Positions 39,584 to 50,104 of a DNA stretch of 64,000 bases are shown one piece after another. The stretch spans positions 124,001-188,000 of the forward strand of contig JAPTJF010000022.1 of assembly GCA_029339195.1 (NCBI GenBank). Direction: 5' to 3'. The stretch is from Micractinium sp. NFX-FRZ. Its lineage: Eukaryota; Chlorophyta; Trebouxiophyceae; Chlorellales; Chlorellaceae. The notes beneath the pieces were generated by a model, which was given only the letters and a program-made list of their open reading frames with translations, had not been told where the DNA came from and did no database searches. Position numbers and translations under genes: made by a program. Each line of letters opens with the position of its first letter. Within the stretch, counting starts at the first letter, position 1.

Positions 39584-41608
39584 GCTGGCACCACAGCAGC
39601 AGCAGCAGCAGCAGCAGCCGCCGCCGCTGGCACCGGTGCAGCCACCCTTCCCCGCACCAGCAGTGCCCTTCCTGGCACCCATGGCAGTGGGGCAACCAGC
39701 AGGAGTGCGCCCACACCTCTCAGCTGAGTTGGTGAGCCGCGCAGCTGAGGAGGCAGCTGCAGCAGGCATCCCGCCGCTGCCACTTCCGACGCTGCAGGCG
39801 CATGCGCCCCGGACGGCACCGACACTTCAGCCCTGGCAGCACATCACCTGGCCAGCAACTGCTGCTGGCCCTCAAGGGCCTGCGCAAGCCTTGACGCAGA
39901 TTGATGGGTACTCCAGCCTTGCAGCAGCACTGCAAGATCTGTCAGTCGCCAAGCGGGCTGGCATGTTGTGCCAGCCGCTCACCATGGCGCACACCACGCC
40001 CCCTCGTCCACCTGCGCCGCCCAAGCCAACGCCACCAACTCCCATCCTGCCGCCACCAGAACAGTCACCCGAGCAGTTGGAGCGCCCTCGCACCAAGCGC
40101 AAGCGCGTTGACACCAGTGCAGGCGCTGGCGCTGGCACGGGCACTGCCGCTGCTGTCGCCGCTGCCGCCGCTGCCGCCGCAGCAGACCCGCCAGGTACGC
40201 GTGTGGAGATCGGGCACGATTAGGCTTGTGGGGCAATGGCCGGGCCGAGCCTCAACTCAACACAGTGCAACTCCAGCTCAGCGGGCGCAGCTGCCATCAA
40301 AGATTGTTGAGCAGCACCCACCTTCGCACCCCACCTGGCAGCGGTCGGGCTCGAGGTGACTACCGTTGCTGTCGTTCATGTTCACACAAACACACACCGC
40401 ACCCCCTCCCACACCCACGCCTCCCCTTGCAGGTGACAACCTCACTCAACTGGCCGAGGCAGCGGAACAGGTCGGCTATGCTGGGAAGCCTGAGTTTGTG
40501 TGGAGGGACAACAACACCGTCATCATGCACTACTGGGAGCAGTTCACCCAACCGGCCGGCATCGACCACTTGAACAAGAACTTTGGGAACGACTGGGTCA
40601 AGTACTACGCCAGTGGCGAGCATGAGTCCAAAACCATGCAGGTGATTGGGTGCACTTCAAGTGCGGGGCAGGGCGGAGGTGGACAGGCCCTGGGAGGGCG
40701 GGAGCTGCACTGGCTTGGGGCTGGCGGGGCGGGGTCGGCTCTCCTGCGCTGGGCAGCCCGGTGGCGGTTGGGGGCTGCGCTGCGCTGGGCGGGGCGGGAT
40801 GCGTGCTGCTGACGCTGAAATGCTGGGCTTCAGTCTCGCCCTGTCCCACAGCCCAACCCGCCCACTGCCCCACACTGCCCACCGCCCCACCCCGCCCCTG
40901 CCCCTCACTGCCCACCGCCCCACCCCGCCCATGTGTATCTGCAGGGCAACCGGGTCAGCACCAATTCCTTCCGCAAGCGGCTGGACAAGGTGATGGCGGT
41001 AGTGACCCGCATCTACGCCCACCACGAATCCAAAGGCGGGCGCAACGTGTGGGCGCTCAGGCAGGCTGCCGAAGATTTGGACGCGGAGCGAGAGAGCATG
41101 GGGCTGTCCCTTTCCAAGTATGTCGACTGGGCGCGGTACGAGAACTGGAAGCAGGTGTGTGCAATGGAATGTATGGGGATGTCCCCGTGTGGCCGGGCTT
41201 GCCTGGGCGGGCCTGTGTTGGGCTGGCTGAGGGGCGGCGCACGCCAAGGCTAGGCTAGGCTGGTGTACCAGGTGGGCGGGACCAGGCTGACGCCGGGCGA
41301 GGGCGGGGCCTTGTTATGGCTTGAATAGTACCGAGGCTCGGACCACATCCAAGTGCTCATGAACTCTCAAGTGTTGATGAATGCAGGTGGTGGAGGACGG
41401 CAAGCAGGAGGAGGCGCGGCAGGCCGGCGGGCGCCCGCCAGGCCGGAACCAGGGCCTGATCACAGCCCTCACAATCAAGGCTTACCCCAAGCCGACCCAG
41501 GTGCCAAACCAGATAGCCCAGAAGTGCCTGCGCCAGTATAACAAGTTCTGGGAGGAGCACGCACCCGAGGGGGGAGCTGAGGAGGAGGGTGGGGAGGAGG
41601 AGACATGA
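33945..41608 (+). CDS. Crypton/Ndc10-type tyrosine recombinase protein with GCR1_C-like tail
   Basis: Seventeen exons, 1252 aa: 33945-34093, 34321-34620, 34781-34871, 35055-35153, 35465-35634, 35905-36033, 36304-36466, 36907-37076, 37266-37430, 37730-37829, 37967-38098, 38288-38370, 38565-38706, 38970-40194, 40433-40641, 40945-41154, 41387-41608. Parts: an unplaced N-terminus (1-150) with an acidic stretch; a core-binding-like segment (SNTKRAYEPRAAEYSAWAIE); then a tyrosine-recombinase/Ndc10 domain-II core. Candidate catalytic residues are Arg325 (MLLRGDDAR), His465-x-x-Arg468 (THAGRGAG) and Tyr500 (GRWANDACTISYLHD). A coiled coil (MSLHVKELL..., about 632-690) follows, then a Pro/Ala/Gln-rich region with polyQ (800-850). 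The C-terminus (1040-1200; VIMHYWEQF, STNSFRKRLDKV, MGLSLSKYVDW) resembles GCR1_C DNA-binding domains. YR plus GCR1_C is the architecture of fungal Crypton transposases. No stop or frameshift is visible, so it may be a live element or a domesticated gene. Intron 13 has a GC donor (38707). Exon 1 is the least certain. Confidence 0.8.
36470..36880. repeat. CCTGCCTG-rich low-complexity intron
   Basis: Intron 7 of the recombinase gene consists almost wholly of pyrimidine-rich GCCTGCC/CACCTGCC units. Longer units such as CTTGCCTGCCCTGCACCCCG recur. Confidence 0.85.
37212..37265 (+). repeat. 27-bp duplication of the acceptor of recombinase exon 9
   Basis: GAAGATTTTACTTGCTGGTG and the rest of a 27-bp unit occur twice in tandem (37212-37238 and 37239-37265), immediately before exon 9. 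The copies differ at the last base. The second ends TGCAG (the real acceptor), the first TGCAA, so only one AG is available. Confidence 0.92.
39478..39625 (+). repeat. CAG repeats coding polyglutamine in the recombinase protein
   Basis: Four CAG runs encode Gln tracts of about 6-11 residues, separated by PLAP. The whole is a (Qn-PLAP) minisatellite inside exon 14. On the opposite strand it makes long meaningless Cys/Leu runs. Confidence 0.92.
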
Positions 41609-42250
41609 GCCCACCCTTCTCCATTAGTTGTATTAGCCACACAAAGCGCGCTGTCCTTTCAACCCCTCTCTGCACCTTCAGCTTCTACTCTAACATGTGT
41701 GTACTCAATCACCCGCACGCATGCACACCCACCACAATTCATGTCACCACCACCTTCCGGCACTCTTGCGAAGCTTCTCACCACCACATCCATCATCCCC
41801 ACAATTCATGCACCACTCTTGCCATTCTCTGCTCATGCAACACTCAATCAACTCAACATTACAATCAAGAGGAATAACCTTAGGATGAAGCAGGAGAGAG
41901 GGACAAAGCAGCAAGGGGGCAGGCGGGATGGGGCCGCTCAAGGGAGGGAGGGGTGGGGAGGATGGAATGGGACGGATTTGAGACAGGGAAGCAAAACCAG
42001 GTGAACTGATCAAAAGAGGCCAAGACACGACAGGCACAGCATGGTTGTGGACAAAGCCATGTATGGGAGGGCTCCCACAAAAGCATGCCTCAACAACGGG
42101 GAGGGAAAGGGATGCACGCGGCAAAGCAAGTGGGAACCACAAAGGAGAAGCATAACCAGGCACACCTATGGACAACGCATCAGCCGGGGGGGGAGCGGGT
42201 GCAACTGCTGGTCATGTAACAAGGGCCTGCGGTGACCAGAGGGGCACAGC
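41609..42250. other. 3' region between the recombinase and a convergent unknown gene
   Basis: No exon is supported. 41640-41890 is rich in CAC/CAT (CACCACATCCATC-like). A TGTAA lies at 42213. No inverted or direct terminal repeats were recognised that could mark an element end. Confidence 0.5.
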
Positions 42251-43300
42251 TCAACTGGCCTGGTCGGCGGCTCTGCAAGAGCGGCATCGGCAGGCTGGTG
42301 TAGGGCCAACGCGCTCCACCTCATCCAGAGCTCTCCTCAGGAGCTCACGCCAGCTGACCACACGCAGCCGGGGCACTTGCTCGCCAGTGAACTACAGACA
42401 GGCATGGGTCCAAGTGGGTGGAATGATGTGGGTTAGGAGGGTGCCTGTGGGCCGCCAGCCTGCCGCCAGCCTGCGCGTGGGCAGCAGCCTGCCGGGCATG
42501 ACCACACAGGCATGGACCAGGCAGGCAGGGACCAGCAAGCACTGCCTGGCCAGGCTGAAATTGAATCAGCAACCTTGCAGGCACTGGCTGAAAGTGACTG
42601 GAAAACAGCTGTAGGCTGGGGATAGCTGCCAGGGGGCGCCGGTGGCGGCGGCGGCAGCGGCGGAGGCGGCAGGCAGGCCTCAGCTCTCTTGCCTGGTTGA
42701 GCTGCTCCTGGCGTGCGTTGATATCCGAGGTGAGGCGATTCACCTCCACGCAAGCACCCTCCAGCCAATCGCGCAGGATTAATTGGTTCTGGTGAGTGCG
42801 GGAGCGGGCGAGGGACTGCGGGGGACATGGTGGAAGCAATGGAGGATGTCAGAGGACCGGATCGCGCGGGGGAGCCTGCCTGGGTGGCTGCAAGGCGCTG
42901 CAAGGCGCACCCTGACGAGGTTGTCAACATCCTCGAGCGCCAAACGGCGGCCGCGGCGCAAGTAGAACAGCATCAAGCGCAGATAATCCTCCGCAGGCAC
43001 CCGGCGAGGGGCGGCCGCGCCCCGGGGGCGTGCCTGCCGGTCGGGCGGGGGGGACAGAGGGGCGGGCGGCATGCCTGCCTGGGCGGGCCACCCCCGCCAG
43101 GGGAGAGCCCCAGAGGGCCCCTTAGGGCGCCCAGAAGGGCTGGAAGGCGGGATAAGGCGAAAAGAGGGCCACCAGGCGTGGATGTCGGGGGTTCCCCTGG
43201 CCGCATTCGCCCCAGCCAACTGGCAGGTTCCCCTCTGCTTGATACCACCAGAGAGTGCTTGCTGACACCAGGCGCTCTGTCGCCATCGCGCACAGTTCAT
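42251..43300 (-). CDS. Hypothetical small protein with C-terminal CRCRSC
   Basis: Function not recognised. Proposed exons, first to last: 43300-42917, 42788-42693, 42391-42251; 206 aa. The best-supported part is the C-terminal half: DYLRLMLFYLRRGRRL, ALEDVDN, LILRDWLEGACVEVNRLTSD, then VVSWRELLRRALDEVERVG and ACRCRSCRAAD before TGA. It looks helical, with a possible short metal-binding CxCxxC at the end. The N-terminal ~100 residues are Pro/Gly/Arg-rich and may not be coding; an internal Met (MPPAPLSPP) is an alternative start. Intron 2 would use a GC donor (CAG|GCAAGA). It is convergent with the Crypton-like gene and could be a neighbour, or a passenger of the same element; neither is shown. 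Confidence 0.4.
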
Positions 43301-43488
43301 CTGGCTTGGATCTGTCTATTGCACTGTGCCTGCAGCGCCGATCGCGGCGCAGCTGCAGCTGACGTATGCTCCTTGGGCTTCGAGCAAGTGCACAGGGCGC
43401 AAGCTTGCTGGGCTGGAGTGTAGCTAGGCCGCACGCCCGACGTCAGCAGGCAGCCTCCGGCACGGCCCTCCGTCGCACGATCATCGCT
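43301..43488. promoter_or_regulatory. Divergent promoter region (unknown gene / hydrolase)
   Basis: Only 65 bp separate the farthest upstream start codons of the two divergent genes, or 188 bp if the hydrolase starts at 43489. No core element was recognised. Confidence 0.35.
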
Positions 43489-46400
43489 ATGCAGGCGCCT
43501 ACCCCAAAGCGGGCCAAGCTGAATGGAGGGGGCTGGGAGCACCACCTGGGGCCCACCTACTATGTGACGGGCCTCCAATTGACGGATCATGTTATGAAGG
43601 TGCCGCTGGACCACAGCGGTGAGCGCCGCCTGCCGCCCACCTGCCGGCCGGCTGGCCGCTGTGTGAACGTGCAATGTGCATTATGCTGCCCCAGGTTGCC
43701 CCTGCCGCTGATGATGATCTGAAGTACGATTATGCGGTTGCTGCTGCTGCCGCTGCTGTGCTGTATGCGGGCCAATGGTGGGTGCACCTCTGACATCTGT
43801 GCTGACGTGCTCTTGGGTGCTCCGCCTCGAGCATCAGGGCATGCATGCATGTCACGCACGCATGCATGCAAACACACACACCGCAAGCCCTGTGCACCAG
43901 CTGCAGCGATACTGCTGATTGCAACCGTGTCGCCGCATGCAGCTTGTCTAGAATGGCTGGTGCATCCGCTTGCCAGTTGTTGCCAGCTCATCCGCTTACC
44001 GCTCGTCGGGTGCTACTTGCATTTGGTGGTGCTGCTGTTGCTGCTGCAGATAGGCAGGCCGGCGCCATCGGCCCCGTTCCTTCAACAGCTGCTGCCCCTC
44101 CCCTCCATGCCCTGCTCCTCTTTGCCAACCGAGCATGCCTTTCCTGCGGCTGTTTGTTGGGTGCTGCAGGGGCGCAGGCGGGCACGGTCGACCTGTTCTT
44201 CCGTGAGCTGGTGCACCGCAACCGGAAGGACGACAAGGGGCTGGGCTACCTCCTCTTCCTGCAGGGTGGGCGGGTGCTGAGGGGGGCGAGTGCAGGGTGT
44301 GAGGAGGAGCAGGAGAGATGGGGCAGGCAAAAGAGGGTGGGGTGTGCTGGGGTACCCGCTCCTTGTGCTCATGGGTGTGCGGTGCAAGGGTGTCCCCGTG
44401 TGTGGACAGTGGGGGGGGGTGAAGGTTCTCGGTGGGACAGTCACTTGGTGTGTGGTTTGCGGGTCTGGGAAGCTGGGTGAGCTGCTTCCATTCCTGCTGG
44501 TTGGGTGCTGTCTGATGATGGGGCGGTGGGGGCTGGTCTGCTGGGTGGGGGCTGGGTGGGGCCAGGCGGCGGGAGCTGCTACTGCTACTGTGTGGAAGAA
44601 GTGGCAAGCACGCCTTCTGCACATGCTCTCCTGGAACCTGATCACGACTGTGGTGATGTCAGCCGCATGCACGACCTAGCATTACAGCCTTCATCCCAGT
44701 CTGACCCACGTCAACCCCACCCGCTTGCGGCTCGTGCAGGCGGCCCCGGCTTTGAGGCTGCACGCCCCACGGAGCTGACGGGGTGGGTGAAGCAGGCCTC
44801 CAATTACTTCCGCATCATCCTGCTGGTGGGTCGCCATTTTCTGCTCTCTGCTGGCGGATTCTGCTTGCTTCTCTCTCTGCAGGCGCGTTGAGCTCGCTTC
44901 CTTCTGCGTGTGCACGTGGGTTGCACTCTCTCTCTCTCTCTCTCTCGTTTCCCTTCCGCGTCATCGTGCTGCTGGGTTATGCTAGCTTCTCTGGCTTCTG
45001 CTGAAGTCTGCTGGTGGGATGTGTCCTCTCACTCTCTCTCTCTCGCGCGCGCGCGCGCGCTCCTCTCTATCTTCACTTCCGTATCATCCTGCTTGCAAGT
45101 TCCATTCTGCTGCTGGGTGGGCGGGTGCAAAGTGTGCCCTGGGTGGGCTTGCCCAGCCGGCGGGCCAACGGCCACCCCAACTCTTCCTGCCACCCACCTG
45201 CCCTCCCCCGCCTGCAACCTGTGCTTGCGCAGGAGCTCTTGGGGGAGCTCTTGGGGGAGCTCCTTGCCCGCTAATCCTCACAAGCCCCCCCACCTCAGCC
45301 CTCACGCATGCCGTCGATTCGTGCGTCAATCCTTGAAAAGTGCAGGACCAGCGCGGCACGGGGCGCTCCTCCCCGGTCACCCCCGACAACGTGTCGCGCC
45401 GCGGCTCCCCGGCCGAGCAGGCAGCCTACCTCAAACACTTCAGGCGCGCCTGCTGCACCTGGTGCACCTGCACCTGGGCAGGCAGTGGAACTCCAAGCCC
45501 CCGTTCAGCGGGCACATCTATTGCCCTGCTGGCATGATGCCTCCATCCGTTTGGTCTTGCCTGCCGTGCCCATCGAACCCTGCCTCTCCTGCCCCAGCAA
45601 CTCTGCAAAGGTGCCAGCCACCGCCCCACCCACCCCTGACCCGTCCCTCCCTGCCCTGCGACTTCTCCCGCAGGGCGGACAGCATTGTGCGCGACGCGGA
45701 GCTGATCCGCCGTGCCATCGTGCCGCAGTCAGGCCCCTCGGGTGGCCGCTGGAGCTTGCTGGGCCAGTCGTTTGGCGGCTTCTGCTGCGCCACCTACCTG
45801 AGCCTGGCGCCAGAGGGGCTGGTGGAGGTGCTGATGACGGGGGGCATACCGCCGGGGGTGGACCAGGCGTGCAGCGCAGAGGACGGTGCGTGGCGGCGGG
45901 GGGCGGGTCGCTTGGGGCGGCGGGCAAGCGGAGGGGGGCGTGGGGAGGGGGGCGTGGGGAGGGTGGGAGGCTCCCTGCAGGGACCAGCCAGGCATCCAGC
46001 GCACAGGATGGTGTGCATATGCCGTGTGCGGGGCGTGCGGGGCACAGGGCGGGTTGTTTGCTGAGCTGCCCACGCTGCGTGGCCCGCACCCGGAGCGCGC
46101 CCCACACCTCCTCCAACGCCAGCCCCGGCCCCATGCCCCCTCTCGTGCTCCGCAGTGTACCGCCGCACGTACCGCCGCTGCCTGCGCCAGAACGCCAAGT
46201 TCTACCAGCGCTTCCCAATGGACGTGGAGCGAGTGCAGGTGGGCTCCTGACACACAACAGGGGCGTGGTTTTGCTGGTGTTTGTAACACAGGCGAGCACT
46301 CCCCATGGATCAGTGGATGGTACGTGCAGCCCGGGCGCGGGCAGATGTTGCTCTGATCGTTGAACACACGGCGCGGCGCTGACCCCGCCTCTCTCGCCCT

Positions 46401-49358
46401 CCGCCTCTCCCTGCCTGCAGCGCATTGTCAAGCACCTAGCAGCGCAGCCCGGCGGCGGCGTGATGACGCCCATGGGCAACCGCCTCACGCCACGGTGGGG
46501 CTAGGCAGGGGCTGGAGGCTGGGGTGTGCCTGTGTGGGTGCAGTTGGGGAGCGGGCCAAGGCGGTTGGTGCGAGTGGTGCAATTTGTGCAGCGCTGCACC
46601 TGCCGGCCCTTCTCGCGCCTGCCTCCACACCTCTCGCTCGCTGTCCTGCCCCTTGCCCCCCCGCCTCTGCCTCAGCCCGCTGGCCCTGCATCACCTTTCA
46701 TACGCTGCGCCTGCGGGCCCTGTGATTGTCCTCTTATTTGATCCCTGCTTCCTTGCTGTGCCTGCGGGCCCTGTGATTACTCCTCTGATTTCATCCCCGC
46801 TTCCTTGCTCTCCTTTTCCCAACTGCCATCCGCCTGCTCCCCCTCCCCGCCCCCGCAGCACCTTCCAGATGCTTGGCCTGCAGGCGCTGGGCTTCTCCCA
46901 CGGCTTTGAGCGGCTGCACTACCTGCTGGAGGCGGCGTGGGACGGGGAGGAGCTGAGCCTCAAGTTCAAAAAGGTGGGAACGTGAAGCAGCACTGGGTCA
47001 CGCCTGTTTCGCTGTTGTGCAGCGGCGGCTCGAGAGTGCCAAGGGGCGTGAGCTCTAGGCATGGGGTGCAAGGTGGGGTGTTTGCTGGGCAGGGGGGGCG
47101 GCTGCACTACCTGCATAGGGCACATGGGCGGGGGGGTGAGCTTTCACCCACACTCACCTGGTCACCGTGCCCCATTCCTTCCCTGTCTTCCTGCGCTCGG
47201 CCCCGCTTTTCTGCAGGACTTTGACACGTGGATGGCGTGGGACACCAACCCGCTGTATGCGCTGCTGCACGAGTCCATCTACTGCCAGGGGGCACCCTCC
47301 AACTGGGCCGCGCACCGCATCAGGTGCGGGGGCCTGTGGGGGTGCTGGTGTGGGCTGTGTGCGTAAGCGCCATACGTGTGCAGCAGGTGGGCGCTCCTCC
47401 AAATCAGCAGTCCGTGATCTGGCCAGCATTTTGGTTGCACTATGGGCGCAGGCTTCTGACCATCTTGCTGCTCTGATTTCCAAACGCGCTGGCATGCAGG
47501 GAGCAGGAGTATGCGGCGCAGTTTGATGCGGTGGGCCAGGCCAATGCGGGGCAGCCAGTCATGTTCACCGGTGGGTGGTTGGGTCGGTGCTGTGCTGCTT
47601 GCTGGAGGGGCGGCGTGTGCCAGCCGCAGCTGGCAATGCAGGGGGCAGGGCGGTCGGATCACTGTGACTGCAGCTGTACTGCTGCGGCTGCTGCAGACGC
47701 TCGGGGGCTGCTGGGCTGCAGCCTGTCCCTGCGGCCCGCTCCCGACCATTGCATGCAGTCACTTTCCAGCTGGTGGCACCCTGCATCACTGCCCTGTGCC
47801 CAAACCCTGCCCCTTCAGTTCACTCCCTCTCCCGGGGCAAGCACGTGCCCCACTGAATGCGTGTTCCCACCACGCATTTCGCACCTCCCTGTTCATTGCA
47901 CGTGCCACCCCTCACGTTTCCCGCCCCCGTTATGTCTTCTCCCTAATCCCGCCCCTCACCTGTTTGCCCATCAACCCCCTCCCCCCTCCCCCAATCCCCC
48001 CCCCCCCACAGGCGAGCACGTGTTCCCCTGGATGTTTGAGGATTTTGGGGAGCTGGCCAAGGTGCGGCAGGCGGCGGAGCTGCTGGCGGCGGACGCAGGT
48101 GAGAGGGGTGCTGGGAGGAGGGACATGGTGGGGAGGGGGCCAGCCCCCCTTGGGCTTGTGGGGTGGGGGTGGGTTGGCAGGTGCAGGTGCGGGAGGCGGC
48201 GGAGCTACTGGCGGCGGATGCATGTGAACGTGGCATGTGGCTTGGGTGCCATGTGCATTGTGTGTGTGCGTGTGCGTGTGTGTGTGTGCGTTCGTGCCTG
48301 GGATTGGGGGTTGCGGGTGTGCGAGTGGCAGGAGAGGCGCAGTGTGGTGCCCCCGGCTGCCTCCTCCTCACGCTGCCAATCCTCCCATGTCCACGACACC
48401 TTACTCACCCCACTGCCGTGCCCTCCCACCTTTCCACCCTCAGACTGGCCGCCGCTGTACGACGTGCCGCGGCTGCAGCAGAACACGGTGGCGGTGGCAG
48501 CGGCGACGTATTACGAGGTGAGGGCTGGCGTGGGTGGGGTGGGGTGGGAGGACGGAGGGAGGGGGAGGGCAAGAGACGTCACCAGTGGCGGCGGTTTGCA
48601 TCCACCCGTGGCATGCACCGCTGTGGCTGCCCTAGCAGTCCCACACCTAGGCTGCCTCCCGTGCTCATCTGTTGCCCCCTTTTCGTGCCCACCTCCCATC
48701 ATCCCTTCCATCAAGCTGTACCCTCCACTCCCGCCTCCCTCTGTGCCCCCTCATCTCCTCACCCCCAGGACATGTTTGTGGACTTTGACCTGGCCCAGGA
48801 CACAGCCGCGCACATCAAGGGCATTCGGCAGGTGGGTGGCTGGGCAGGGGTGGCTCGGGTTGGGATGCATGCTTCGTGGGAGGGGTGGAGCACGCAGTGC
48901 CCTACGGCAACCGTTGTGGCCACCGCATGTATGTGCAGCACATCTGGAACCCCTGTCGCCACTATTATCACCCACTCCCCCGCTTGGTCCCTCATCCCAT
49001 TGCAATGCCCTCCCTTCCAACCGCACCAGTGCTTCAGAAACGTGCATTGCGGCATCCCGCTGCACACCCATATGCACGCCATCCTCCCTCCCTCCCCTTT
49101 TGCAGCGGACCACCAAGGAGTACCGGCAGTAGGTCACGAGCACAACTGCGTTCATCAACCCCCGTGTGTTTCCTCCCCCTGCAGCAGTGAAAGCACGAGC
49201 ACTAGCACAACTGCGTTTACCACCCCCCGTGTGCTTCCTCACCCTCCCCCCCGCAGCTGATCACCAACGAGTACCTGCACTGCGGCATACGCGAGGCGGG
49301 CTACGCCATTTTTGAGAAGCTGCTCAACATTGCGAGAGACGGGGTGCTGCTGCGCTGA
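43366..49358 (+). CDS. Proline iminopeptidase-like alpha/beta hydrolase (S33)
   Basis: Alpha/beta-hydrolase of the prolyl aminopeptidase family, which removes N-terminal proline from peptides. Exons: 43366-43618, 44170-44265, 44740-44825, 45346-45443, 45674-45885, 46156-46238, 46421-46494, 46859-46973, 47217-47323, 47500-47570, 48012-48098, 48444-48517, 48769-48831, 49257-49358; 506 aa. The oxyanion motif GGPG is at 117-120, followed by DQRGTGRSSP and the nucleophile Ser210 in GQSFGG. Cap-domain signatures are TPRTFQMLG, LHESIYCQG and HVFPWMFED. Likely triad partners are Asp in EDMFVDFD and His in NEYLHCGIR. The family-like sequence starts near YYVTGLQLTDHV, so translation may begin at 43489 (465 aa). 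The longer start adds a Ser/Arg/Ala-rich leader without acidic residues, plausible for organelle targeting. Intron 4 has a GC donor (TTCAG|GCGCGC), chosen because it restores HFRADSIVRD. Introns 3, 11 and 13 contain echoes of exon ends. Confidence 0.92.
44805..45115 (+). repeat. Echoes of hydrolase exon 3 donor
   Basis: CTTCCGCATCATCCTGCTG|GTGGGT (exon 3 end, about 44807-44831) recurs in intron 3 as CTTCCGCGTCATCGTGCTGC near 44952 and as CTTCCGTATCATCCTGCTT near 45075. Spacings are about 145 and 123 bp, with CT microsatellites between. Confidence 0.85.
44926..45062. repeat. (CT)n and (GC)n microsatellites
   Basis: A (CT)n run at 44929-44947 and a second (CT)n running directly into about eight CG/GC dinucleotides at 45032-45060. 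The alternating GC tract is the kind of sequence that can adopt Z-DNA. Confidence 0.9.
46710..46811. repeat. 51-bp tandem duplication in hydrolase intron 7
   Basis: CCTGCGGGCCCTGTGATT starts at 46710 and 46761. The following CTTATTTGATCCCTGCTTCC / CTGATTTCATCCCCGCTTCC blocks match as well. Confidence 0.88.
48062..48232 (+). repeat. Donor echo of hydrolase exon 11
   Basis: GTGCGGCAGGCGGCGGAGCT through GCGGCGGACGCAG|GTGAG (48062-48103) recurs from 48187 as GTGCGGGAGGCGGCGGAGCT through GCGGCGGATGCATGTGAAC, with offset 125. The donor is destroyed in the copy. Confidence 0.9.
48254..48293. repeat. (TG)n microsatellite
   Basis: An imperfect TG/CG dinucleotide run in hydrolase intron 11. Confidence 0.9.
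49104..49280 (+). repeat. Acceptor echoes before the last hydrolase exon
   Basis: GCAG|CGGACCACCAAGGAGTACCG at 49103 resembles the real GCAG|CTGATCACCAACGAGTACCT at 49253. Between them the segment GCACAACTGCGTT plus CCCCCGTGTG occurs twice, about 62 bp apart, each followed by a CAG. Confidence 0.8.
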
Positions 49359-50104
49359 GAGGGCGGGGACAGTGCAGCTGCGCAGTACAGCTGCGGTGCA
49401 GCTGCCACCTGGCTTGGTAGCAGGTGTAAGCGGCAGGCAGCACAGGACACTTGGAGTGTTGCTGTGGTGTGGAGCGGCGGCAGCGACAGCAGCGGTGCCG
49501 TGTGGGTGGGGCGGCATCTCTGGCCTGTCCCTGCTGTCTGCAGAGCCCTGTCTGCGCCAGCTTGTGAATGCCTTGCCCGCCTCTCTCTCTGACTCCAGCC
49601 CCTGGATCGTTCGATCGGTAAAGAAAATGAGGTGTGCAGACAGAGGTGGCAGCATGAGGAGGTGGCAGGTGGCACACGGGGGCATGCGCACGGGGGCATG
49701 CCGATGAGGAAGGACAGGGGGGAAATGTGAAGATTGAAAACATTCAGGCAGGGCACACACGCATGCAGGCTGGTGAACAAAATGGAAGCACTATGGCCAT
49801 CTTGAGCGTGGCACACGTGCGATGTCACATCGCGATCCCCCACTTGGCGATCAGGGCCCTGCGCAAACAACACGGGGTGGGGAGGGGAGGGGTGCGGCAC
49901 GTGGGCGGCGACACCATGCCAAGTGAAAGGCTGCCACGAGCACTCATAGCAACATGCAAGTGTGCCCCCAAGTGGTGCGTGTTGTAGTCCACCACACTGC
50001 CAGCCGCGCGGCTTGGGGCCCAGAGTCAGCGGCTGCCAGCGAGTCGCTGCCAGCAAGCCGCTGCCAGACACCTCTGTATGGTGAGGTGCATGCTTAAGTT
50101 AAGC
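49359..50104. other. 3' region between convergent hydrolase and metalloprotease genes
   Basis: No coding exon was found on either strand. It includes a candidate poly(A) signal for the hydrolase at 49425. Confidence 0.5.
49425..49429 (+). terminator. Candidate TGTAA polyadenylation signal for the hydrolase gene
   Basis: TGTAA occurs 67 bp after the stop codon, a typical distance for a short algal 3' UTR. Confidence 0.45.

Noticed and set aside
39335..39825. Long Cys-, Leu-, Ala- or Ser-repeat frames opposite or beside the polyQ exon
   Set aside because: Other reading frames of the CAG repeat; only the Gln frame continues into conserved sequence on both sides.
47531..49132. 533-codon plus-strand open frame
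   Set aside because: Intron read-through of the hydrolase gene; it contains EHVFPWMFED only because it passes through exon 11.
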